This document shows positions 44,956 to 57,200 of a DNA stretch of 64,000 nucleotides, in pieces. Under the pieces are notes generated by a model that did not search any database, was not told the DNA's origin, and worked only from the letters and a program-made list of their open reading frames with translations. The position numbers were made by a program, and so were the translations under genes. The stretch spans positions 16,503,962-16,567,961 of the forward strand of contig NC_067121.1 in the NCBI RefSeq assembly GCF_021347895.1. Reading direction: 5' to 3'. Each line of letters starts with the position of its first letter. Positions within the stretch are counted from its first letter, which is position 1. This DNA is from Acanthochromis polyacanthus (lineage: Eukaryota > Chordata > Actinopteri > Pomacentridae).

Positions 44956-47900
44956 ATGGAGTACTGGAGGCAGTGTGCGACGTGGCTGATCGGCTGCAAC
45001 GTGCTGCCGGCGAATCACCGGGTCACCGCGGACACTGCGCAGGTGTTCGACCTGGCGCAAACCCTGCGGGACGGGGTGCTGCTGTGCCAGCTGCTCAACA
45101 ACCTGAAACCCCACACCATCAATCTGAAGGAGATCAACCTGAGGCCGCAGATGTCGCAGGTAGGCAGCTCATTTCTTTTGGCAGAACAAGTTGAAGTTGA
45201 ATTCCAAAAAATCTGACTTTGATGTGCTAAAAGCTGCTCATGCTGACCCGGAGAGTCAGATGGGAGGGATGGTTCAGGACAGTCCTTAAAGGTAATAGCA
45301 GGTTCAGTGGAGGGGGACAGTCAGAACTACAGTCACAGGTTGACAGCTTTTAAGGAAATAAAGAAAGCCCAGATCCACATAAAGTCTCTAAATAACCCAC
45401 CACAGATTAGAGTAGAAAGCATATTAGAATATGGTAAAATTTTCTGTTTTCAATTCAATAGTTTTATTTAGTTTTTCAATGATGTCAAAATAAATTGCAA
45501 GTATTTGCAGGTTAAGGTAGGCTTGGGATCATTTTCAGTCTGTCCCACACATTGTTATACCTGAATTCATAACTGAACATGTTCTCATATCGAACTGAAT
45601 TATATATTTTATGGCCATACCTCTGACAGATGACTTCACCGTTCTATTCCTTCTGAATAGTCACAGTTGGCTTGCTGTGTCCTGTTTTTATGCCTCCATA
45701 TCAGCAGCTGGAAGTCTTGAAGTGCTAAATGCCCCTTGCCTATGAAACCTAAAGAAATGGACCAAGATTTGACCTCTCCTTACCCATGTAGTCATTCTTC
45801 CCGCTGCCACTGGAGAGGCCTGATAAAATCCTCTCTTTGATCCACCCATTGGTTACACTGGTACAATTTAGCAGTAGCTTATAGTTTCTTGTGACTGGGT
45901 ATGAAGCCATATAGCACATGTAGTGTAGCCAGACTTTGGGATTTATACAAACTCTGTTTTTATTTTGCAAATTAATTTTCTACTACAAATCCTGATTTTG
46001 TGCAGAATGTTCTCGCAAAAGAGATTGATGAAATCTTTAAAAGTTCATAGTGGGTACTGTAAAATTAAATAAAATAAGCTATTCATTGAGACCTAATGTT
46101 ATGAAAAGCATATTTCTTGATTTAACCAAGGCACTTGTTTATAATAGGATATCTGCTTAAGTGCTTTTATGACAGCTGTTGTGGTTGACAAAATACTAAC
46201 TGATAATTAAGCCTTTTTGTAATATGTCAGTATATGTGTATGACTTCCTGTGTACCAGCGTACTGAGGCATCATTGGAAGTGATTAGATCTCTGCGCATT
46301 CTTGAAAGTCTAATAACTTATTAAGGTCAAAGCCCCAACTAATGAAGCAATGATGTGAAGCACATATTGAATATTTTTTGGAATATGGGATTAACCATTT
46401 TTTAGATTGAAATGACGCATCAACACAGACTCCTTAAAAATTATTTAATATATAGCTTCTTTTGTGTCACACTTTCAAAATTCTAATTGTTGGTTACATA
46501 ATAAATAAACAGCAGCTGGTTTTATAAGCTTAAAATTGTATTTGGCCTTATAAACGTCTGTGTTCTGTATGTGCTCTGTGAGTGCACATCCACTCCGCTT
46601 TATCTCAATAGACACTGAAAGCAAACCCAGGGCATGCTGAGCTGAACAATGGATAGACATAGCCTGCAGCTATAGGCCATCAGAGTACGGTTGAGAAAGA
46701 TGTGACAGTGGGCTCCAGATTTTATATGATGCTTTCATTGTGTCCTGCTGACCGATGATCTTAGAAATGGAAGCAAGACCATGAAGGTAATAGACTGGAG
46801 GACAAGAGTGCAGTGTACTGTGATGAAAATGTGCCCATGAGTGCTACTTTTATCATACTGTATGTTAGGCCTTGGTGCGCATGCAAATCAATGGTGCTGA
46901 TAATAAAACATATGGATCAGATATGCACCAAATGTCTTCTCTGCTGTTCACATATTAGTTATTTTTTCAGATTAACGAGAGACTAATTTCTATTCAAAAA
47001 CAGATAAACAGTACAAATAAGGTAATGTCAAAAGCTACAAAAACTAAGAGCTTCTAAAAGTGGTCCAACATTGAAATAACTAGTAAAAGACCCTGGATAG
47101 GCAAATCACAGGCCTCGTTTAAATAATCCCAACCCCTCAAACACCAGCACTATAACAATCATGTTGTTGTTGTTGTTGCTGTTTGTTTGTTTGTTTGTTT
47201 TTTACCAGTGAGACCACTGGTTACTTGTGTTTTTTTAAATTCCCATCTAGAAATGAACAAGTGAATGTGCGGAGCTATGAGTGAGGCTTCTGGTGGTGCA
47301 AAGCCTTCATGTTCATGCACTTCCTCCGCAGACTAACGGGGCCCCAGGGGGCGGTGGGGTGATTACAGGCGTCTCAAAGATGAGATGATGTGATAAAAAC
47401 AAACCTATCTGTTCTCAAGAATTTTGTCTTATCAAAAAAAAGTTATATACAGTTTCTACTTTAGTCATCACTAAATAACCTGCTTGAAAAGACCGATTAC
47501 AATTGTTTAAAGCCTCCATGCTATTTGAATACTTGCCTGGATGTTTGAAGCACTATGAGTAAGCTTTTAGTTGAAGTGGTCCAAGCTCTGCTCAGAGCCT
47601 GCTCTATTACCAGACGTCTGTTGTCTTTATAAAAGCTGTTTGACTGCAGTCTTCCCACTGAAACACACTGAGACATAGATCCTGAGAGGAAGTGACTGGG
47701 GACAGAACTAGCGACTTCATTTCACACCGTCAAACGCTTAGTTTTCATTTTCAGTTTGCAGAGTTTGTGGTTCACCTTCACTTTCTCAAAAGGAACTTCA
47801 AATCATCTGTACTTTTCTGATTCTGACAATACAAGTTTATGCGGGCTAAAATAGGATTGATGGGCTCGGCTCACACTCACACTTTTCAGGCTTCTTTATT

Positions 47901-50900
47901 AGTATCTGTCTATGAAAATCATCACATTGTTCTTTTTAGTCTGTTATTTTTAAATAATCTGTGTGCTGCTGCAATAGAGTTTTATAAGTCTGTGCTCATT
48001 TTTGCTGCTCAAAGCATAACAAATTATATTGAAAGCATTCAGTAACTCTGTCTAGAAACAATGTCATTGTTAATAACCACAGACCATGCTGTCAACAGTT
48101 CAGCAGAACAAAGGAACAGTTTCTTTGTTAAAATCTTCTAGTCAACACTGCTGGCGGATTTTCTGTAAAACTGTTTCTGTAAATGAAAGGCCAGTTATTT
48201 CTAGTTTTTCACTACTAAGTTCACTGATTTTTACAAAGACTTCACAAAATTAGCTTGGACATTTTCAGTTTGAGTACATTCCCTTTAGTTTTGCTTCACA
48301 ATCAGGTAGGGGTAGTTCAACAATATCAAAAGCTGAATTTTAATTAATTTCTTGCTGTTATTATTACTGTATTTGGGTACCCACATCCATTAATGTTATT
48401 CCAAGAAGTTGATGATTAAATTAACATTTTGGCCTTGATCGCAGTTTTAAAAAATGCGCAAGTTACTCTAAATGCTATATTCATTTTTGCTTTTCCAGTT
48501 CCTGTGCTTGAAGAACATTCGGACTTTTCTGACTTCTTGCTGCAATGTGTTTGGGATGAAGAAAAGTGACCTATTTGAAGCCTTCGATCTCTTTGATGTT
48601 CGAGACTTTGTAAAGGTAAACCCCCGTTCATTTTGAGGATTTTCTGCCACTGCACAATGAAACAGTCATCTGATTTGATATATGATGATATTTTCCAACA
48701 ACTGTCAAAACTCTTCTCTGCATTTCTGGTCTTCTACTTTTCTCATTTAGCTGTCTACTTTATCAGCAGTGATTAATGAAAGTCTATTAGCTTTTAGGGA
48801 TCCTGCACTTTTACAAGTTGTTTTACAAGGAAGTCAGTTTAAGATGACATTATATGTTACACACTATTACAGCTGAGTGATGATGATTGTGGAGATCATT
48901 TATTTCACCAGTAGTGCATTTGATAATTTCTAATAATGAAATTAGTGAAAAAAATATCAAAATGTTCAGTTTGTATTGTCCAAACATCTCATACAGTATG
49001 AAAAAAATCACAAAACTGTTGCAGAAAACACAAGGAAAAATAACCCATTTTTGATCATAAATAAATAAATAATGTTTAAAAAACAAAAAGAAACACAATG
49101 AAAAAAAAATGTGTTTTGGGAAAAAGCTTGATATGGTGAGCCACAGTCTTTCAAGCAGAATCTAAAGTACCTACACAAGTGAGTTTTTTTTTTTTTTTTT
49201 AGCAGGCAATGCTACACTACTGTTCAACATTTTGGGGTCACCCAGACATGTTTTTCAAGTTTTCCATGAAAACTCACACTTTTATTCATGTGCTAACATA
49301 ATTGCACAAGGGTTTTCTAATCATCAGTTAGCCTTTCAACATTAGCTAACACAATGTAGCATTAGAACACAGAAGTGATGGTTGCTGGAAATGCTCCTCT
49401 GTACCCCATGTAGATATTCCATTAAAAATCTTCCATTTCCAGCTAGAATAGTCATTTATCACATTAAGAATGTCTAGAGTCTAGACTGTATTTCTGATTG
49501 ATTCAGTGTTATTCAATGTGCTTTTCTTTCAAAAACAAAGAAATTTCTAAGTGATCCAAAACTTTTGAACGAAAGTGTATGTGATATTGTGTGAAAAATA
49601 AAGAGAATATTGTAAAGAGAACCAGAACCAGACATCACCAAAAGTTAAGTTAGTTGTAGATACTGCGTCACTGCTCTTGCAATCAAGCACATACAAAAAA
49701 CAGAACTCCATTGATGTATTCTTACTTCGCAAAGTGCCTATAAATCCACACTGTAAAGAATCAATAATCTGCCCAGTGGCAGCTATGACAATAAAGCTTT
49801 CTATTCTATTCTATTCTATTCTATTCTATTCTATTCTATTCTATTCTATTCTGTTCTATTCTATTCTATTCTAAAAATGGTTGTTTATACGATAAAATTC
49901 TGGCAGCTGTGTTCACTAGAAGGCTACTGTTAAATTATAGTTAAAAAATTTCTTCATTTATGGTAAAGAAATGTATTAATACTGTTGATCTGTTGATTTT
50001 ACGGTTAAAAAATGTGCTTCCTTCCATATTTTATTAGAAAATTAAAATTTTAGCCTTAAAAAATAGTTTTATTTATAAATGTACATGAAAATAGCTATAA
50101 AACAAAGTTTGTGTGACCTATTATAAACATTGACACCCTCTTAAAATAATAAAAAAATAAATATTTTTTTCAGGTTATACAGGAAACACAAAAAACTTGA
50201 CCAAACTACATTATACTTTGACTTAGGCCATCATACTACGGGGCTATAATCGCATGATCTATTCAACTGAGGATTCAGGCGATTTTACCAGAGGTGGCCA
50301 GCATCATGAGGAGATGGTTTAGGTAATAATATAACTTTTGTCAAATAATGACTTAGGCCAATATTTTAGGAAGGTGACGTCATTACAGCATTGTCCAATT
50401 ATCAGCACAACAGTCAGTGTATTTAACATTTAATATGTGTATTTTTAGACAGCTGTCATAAATATTAAAGCACATATCTGTTATTAACACAAAAGTACAT
50501 CAATATGACAGGTACAGACTGTATTTTTAACATGAAATAAATGCAAAAAAAATTGCCATGTTAATTGTTATTAGTATTACAGTTTCCATTATCAGCACAA
50601 CAGCACTTACATTTATGTGTGAAAAGTTGTTTGCTTTTCAAGAAATAAATGCAAAAATTCCAGGACTGAATATTATACGTATTATGGCATTTTTCCATTA
50701 AAATCTGTGCAAGAGAAGGGAAATGTACTTTTTCAAGAGAAAAATTGTAGATAGTAATTTTTTCCTGATTAACTTATTTACAGAGATTCAGTGTTATATA
50801 AACTGTATCAAACAATTTTAGAGCTTACAGATTTTTACTGTCATAGTTTTGACAGTTTTTCTTAGTGAAATATATGACCTTTATTTTTTACAGTGTATCA

Positions 50901-50906
50901 CATCAG

Positions 50907-50949
<43 letters not shown>

Positions 50950-51219
50950 GTTTCTGTTATACCGGTGGGGACTTTGACCTGACTATTTGCTATAAAGGTG
51001 GGGACTTGTCTTACGGTGGGGACCTAAAATGAGGTCCCCACGGGTGGCAACACCGTTTTCTTGGCCATATTGTTGTTAATAAAAAATGTAAAAGTGCAAA
51101 AACGTTTGTTTAGGGTTAGGCATTGATTTGGTGTTGGTTAAGGTTAGGGTTAGGGTAAGGGTTAGGAGTTAGATATGAATGGGAGTCAATGGTAAGTCCC
51201 CACCGGTATAGAAAAACAA

Positions 51220-51289
<70 letters not shown>

Positions 51290-54200
51290 GTGTGACAGTT
51301 TAAAAGCATTCAGTATTTGTCCATCCATTGCATTTTTACAGTGTTTTCCTGAAGGGTTTGCTTGACTTCTTTTTACTGCTGTGTTATTGTGGGAGCTAGC
51401 TTCAGTGTGTGTACATGGTGTTACCAGGTCAGTGGGTCTGTAGTGTGCTCTGCATAGCTACTCTGTGGACGGTCGCTCACTGCACTGGAGCCTGATTTAA
51501 CTGTGCTGAAGGCAGCACACTCACTCTGAGAAACCCTCTTTCCACATTTCCTTAGTTTAGTGTATTTGGTGCATAACCTTGCCTTGAAGCATAATGAGTT
51601 ATCTGGGCATTTAGAGACTGTTCACAGTCAAGTACATTAGTATTTAATATGTAAGCATTTAACCATTGGAGACTATGTATTAGTCTGTACTTAATGTATT
51701 TGTAAAGGGTTTTTGTCAGAACATGTATGTTGTGTAATATAACTTATTCATTTGGTATTTTGAGTTCAGAAAATGTCAAGTATAGTTCTGTACCATGTAC
51801 CACATGCCAGCAATTTTTTATGAAAAGAAATAAAAAGCACAGTTAGACTCATAATTACACATATTATACATAATTGCAAAGTTGAATTCATCCCACTGCA
51901 GTGAATTGAGAGGGGTGGGACGATGGGTAAGTGTATATTGAACTTTGTGTGCAGTTTTCCATGCAGACTCTTTTCTTTCAGCTCAGTGTGTTGTGTTGTG
52001 TTGTAAAGAAGCTTCCAGTTAATCTGGCTGTTGATAATCCCACAGGGGATGCGCTGCCTGCAAATATGTACAGGACATCCAAGCCAGGCTGCATAATCTC
52101 AGCCATGTTCAGGGGTTGTCCATCAAAAAAACAAGCTTCCGAAGGGGAAAGATTGCACTGCATCAATATGTTTTTTTTTCACAATTAGTTCGAAATACTG
52201 GTGTCTGCAGGTTCAGCAACTGGGCTGGATTAGCTGTAAGTAGTGCTGTACAGCTGAACAAGAAATTCCCAATCTCTTCCTTTTTTTCCAAGGGAACATC
52301 TCAAATCTCCAACAATCTAATCCACTTGAGGTAGAGTTGTGCCAGTTCTGCCCATAGATTGAGCATTAGTCCACTGAATATCTAATGAGAGTTCTCTAAC
52401 CTACATTCCTCTGCTGAGTTACTACAGGCCTCACCACGGTCAGGCTACAGGCCAGAGAGACGAAAGAAAGAGACAAGAAGGGTGTTTGTTTATTCCTAAA
52501 AAAAAAAAAAAATCAATCTTCTGATTGCATTTTGAAAAACAAAATGTTTGCTTACTGAAGTCAGGCGAACAGGGAGTGGTCTTTTATGTTAAAGGATATC
52601 TTTTTTTATCTTCAGTTTGATATTTCAGGAAACAAGATTCTTGGCTTCCTGACAAAGTGTCCACCACATATCTGCACAGTAAATATGAAACTACTGTCAG
52701 CTGTCTGCTTGTTCAGCTTAACATGTAGGTAAAGGAAATAACTGATCAGGTTCCATTCAAAAGTTACACAAAAGTGCTGAAAACAGAAAGTCTTTAGTGG
52801 AGTTAATCAACACACTGTTTTCCTGGTGTCTCCACCAGTTGCCTAATTCATACTAGGGATCTGCTTGGTCGAATATTGGATCTGATATTCACTGTTTTTC
52901 TGACTATTGGTATCCTTATTTTTTAACCTATTCCAGATAATATGAATTAATTTAAAATGCTCTGTATAAAAAATATGTCGGCTAACTTCTACTTCATACT
53001 GCACCAGGCTCATAAATAATTCAGCATATTTCCAGTGGTAAAACCATAAGGTACAGTTCTACAGTGGAGTGTTTGTCCCCACTAATCAAACTGATGATAG
53101 AGCTGGTAGATGGACTCTTCTGGTTAGAGCTTAGCTTTATTTTTAGCATAAAAACATGACAGTGGTATCAATCTTCTCACCTATCTCTGGACAAGAGAAC
53201 AAATGAAGGTTTTTCTCAAAATGCTGAATTATTTGTAAAACAGAATTTAAAAAGTCTATGCATAATAACAATCTATGCATAAGTATATGTTCTGTCTGCT
53301 TAGTGCCGTCACACACTCAACAAGAGCAAAAGACTTTCTAAAATACTGAGTAATAGACGTTTATGGTTTTACTCAGCTCCAGCAACTCACATTAGTGTGA
53401 AAACTACATAAACATACACTTCCCTCATCATTAAATTTGCCATGTCCACCTTCAGCATCTAATAAAAGGACAAAAAATCAATTAAGTTTCACTAAACTGT
53501 TCTTAATCATAATTTGCTTTGGTAGAAGGGCTTGCTTGCTGTTGTGGGGTTCCATATTCACCAAAGCATTGGCAGAAATCAAACAGACACTTTGTTTTGC
53601 TTTGTTGATCTAAATTTGTTTAAAAGATTGCTTAACTGTAACACCGGGTGGATTTATTACATGGCGTCCCTCTTTTGTGACAGTGTTCTGGGGACTTAAG
53701 ATAATGTAGGCCACAGTTACCAAGGCGGTCAGACTTCAGCTTAGCTTGTGGCTTTGCTTCTCATGTCACTTGTGGCTTAAACTAAGTGTCACTGCCAAGC
53801 GAGGTGTGAGAACAACTTGTTTTTTGAACAAGGCAAGGATTTACACTTTAGTATTTAAGTTAACAGGTGTTTGAATGTTTCTTGAGTGTATTCTTCTTTT
53901 TCTCAAGTCAAGTCATGCTCAATTTTTTTATCCTTAAGTTGTTCTTCTTTAGCACTACCTGTCTACACAGCAGCCTCAACTATCCCTACTGCTAAATCAG
54001 TTTTGGTGGGTCTGATTTGTGCAACATATAATGTTGGTGTCAAAGTTTAGCAAAAATACCACTGAGTTCAAGTCATTCATGTAATATAATGGTTATTATC
54101 CCATAAGGCTCTCAAAGCAAACGTCAAGAGGGACGTACGGGAAATATTTTACAGTTATGCATAGATTTTCTTGAGTCTACTGAAATGTGACATTCAGGAT

Positions 54201-57200
54201 CTGATTGTGTTTTGGGTGTAGAGTCATGAAAAACTGACACCGAGCTACATACAGCTACAAACTTGTTTGCACAGTTAAATCATTTCACTTCAAGTGCAAA
54301 TATTTTTGCTTTGTTTCAGAAAAAAGAAGTTGTGATTATACAGAGGCCTTCTGCATATTTAGAGCTCACAAACAAGAGGCTTTCAAGTCACGAGCACACC
54401 TGGGTTCAGCCAAAGCCACAGCACTCATTCACACAGGAAGAGAATAACTGCAGATAGACAGACTTTCATATCTAACCTCATCAGCTGTCTGTTTTAAGAG
54501 TGCCTGCGATTCCAAATCCTTTCACACGTTGTAGTCCTGCTATGAGAAACTTCTTCATACCAACCAGACCACATTATACAAAGTTCAACAGCAAATGGAT
54601 TGCTGTCCTTTGCTAATCTGAATGTTGTAATATTTACTGTCACTGTTTCTCCTACAGTATTTACTGTGTGAATTTTTCAGGACTCTATGTCGTAATATTG
54701 GCCACAGCAAGTTCAAGACAGTTGTGATCTTTTTTCTGGGGGACTCAAATGAATGTTCAACAGCTATGCTTCTACCAACTAATCTATCCACTGATTTATC
54801 AGTTTTGTCACCTAATCCAAATGATTAGTTCTTCCACACACAAAAAAAAATCAAATAGAACATTTCATTCAGAGCTTTTTTTAAAAAAAAAAATCTGATA
54901 AACAAAGATTGTACAAAGAAATGTGCTTAAAATAATAAATAATGGCAGAAACCTTTAGGGTGTATTGTTTTTCTGCTACAAGTTCAAAATATATTAAAAA
55001 GCTTACCCTCCTAATGAACAGGCAACACTTACAGTGGGCTTGCCTCTTGAGGAGGTGCATGTTCCAGATCAACAGCTGTGTGTTTTCTCTTCAGGTGTTC
55101 TTAAATTGTACGAGACTGCAGTGATCTGCTATCCAAATTCTGCACCGTGTACAGACCACGTGTTTGTTCTGTGATAATTCTAAGTAGTCATAGACCGTCA
55201 AAGCCTTGGGTCTTTCCGTGAACTAAGACGGACCTTGTTGCAGCTGTCACTTTCTCAAGCTGAATTGCTGACTTTACCAATTACTGGAGCCAGAAATTAC
55301 ATTTTTGTAAAAGATGCATCAGTTAACAGTCGTGATGTTGATGTTGCCGATGACGACTAATCATGGCAGCCCTTATGTTCAGTGGTAATGGACTTGGATT
55401 TTTACAAGCCTTGATAAAGGAACACTATGAACCATAAAAGCACAGTTTTAATTTTCCAGATATCACACAATTTATGCTCGCCATTCATTTGTGTTAGTAG
55501 ATATGTAGATAACGACAAAAGCACTCAGAGAACACAGTACTCCGCCAAGGCTGCTCAGTCGTATGATCTCCGACAGATAAAATCTTTAAAAAATTTGCGG
55601 TCCGCAGAAGTCGATTTGTAGTAGCATCACAATCACAGGCATCTGATGTAGTATTCACTTTTTGTCATAGTTACAGTGACGACATGCCGTTATCTTGCCA
55701 TGACACAGAAATCTTTAACAAATCCATGTATCCAGACTAGATACTGCATCACTGCCAAAATCTATTCACTTGGTCCTTGTGTCATTTCTGACCTTCCCTG
55801 AAAATTTTATCCAAATCCGTTAATCTGTTTTTGAGTAATGTTGCTGTCAGACAAACAGACGAACCAACGCAGATCATCACATAACTCCGCCAAGGCTCCA
55901 TCTCCTTGGTGGAGTAACAAGAAAAGCACTCAGAGGGTGTAGTACTCCACCAAGGCTGCTTAGTCAGTGCATGATTTCCGACGGATGAAATCTTAAAAAT
56001 AAATTTGTGGTCTGCAGCAGTTGATATGCAGTAGATTCACAATCATGTGATTGTGGTGCTCACTTTAGAAATCCGTGGATCCAGACTATAATCTGCATCA
56101 CTGCCAAAATTGAATGACTTGGTCCTTGTGTCGTTTGTGACCTACCCTGAAAATTTCATCCAAATCTGTTACTCCGTTTTTGAGTAATGTTGCTAACAGA
56201 CAGACAAACCAACAGCAATCGTCACATAACTCTGCCACATTCTGTGACTAATACATTATCTAATACATGTATTACAGTAATAATACATGATCAAGGCACA
56301 CAGAACATAATCGAGAACCTTTATTGTCATTTTGCAATTAGTTTTCACAAGTCAGATAACGATGTTTGTTTAAATTAGTATTGTTAACTGTTTACATCTG
56401 ATAGTGAACTTCAGTGAATTACCTGTAAGTTTTTAGGGTGTATTTTCAAACCTACAAAATTAAAATGTGACTGTGAAAAAGTGCAGATCTCTCTGAATCT
56501 CTACACTTTCATGCATGCCTCTGTTAATATGACCGCTCTTCTCATTATCTAACTTACATACCGGCACCTCACCATTACACTGACGCAGCCACAGTGGGAT
56601 GGAAAGCAGTGACTTTGAGGTAGCATGACCATTTCCTGTAGACCATTGTTGCTGTCTGCGTTTCCTCCTTTCACATGATTTAAGTTTGATTTACTGGCAT
56701 AGTGAAGTATAGTAGCAGTGCTATGCGTAACCTTTTAGAATTTAACATAGGAAAAAACAACCAATGTTTGCTCATTCCTACAGTCCTTGATTTGAATTAC
56801 TATTTTGTTTCTCACTTTTTACCTTTATGAGACAGCAATAATAGAAAGATGTCCAATTTTGAGTCCCTTCTCAGCAAATTTATGAAAGTCTCACATGCCT
56901 TCAGTATCGGTCTTTCATTTTTCAGCTCAAACTACTGCAAAGATGGTTCACTTTACCATGTCTGTAAAACCACTGGTTTTAGTTTCAGTGTCTGTAAGCT
57001 TTTACTGGAGCTGAGCTGCTGCTGTCTCCAGGATGGAGACTCTGTGTGTCAGTGACTGACAGTGTGGAGCAAAACAGTTATTTGTGCCCCAGATAGCAAA
57101 ATGTGGGTGAATCAATGTTGAATCTACAGTGCCTTGCGAAAGTATTCGGCCCCCTTGAACTTTTCAACCTTTCGCCACATTTCAGGCTTCAAACATAAAG

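Noticed and set aside
51110..51175. TTAGGG-like units suggesting a telomere or chromosome fusion point
   Set aside because: Only a few degenerate units within a MITE core; too short and imperfect to indicate a former telomere.
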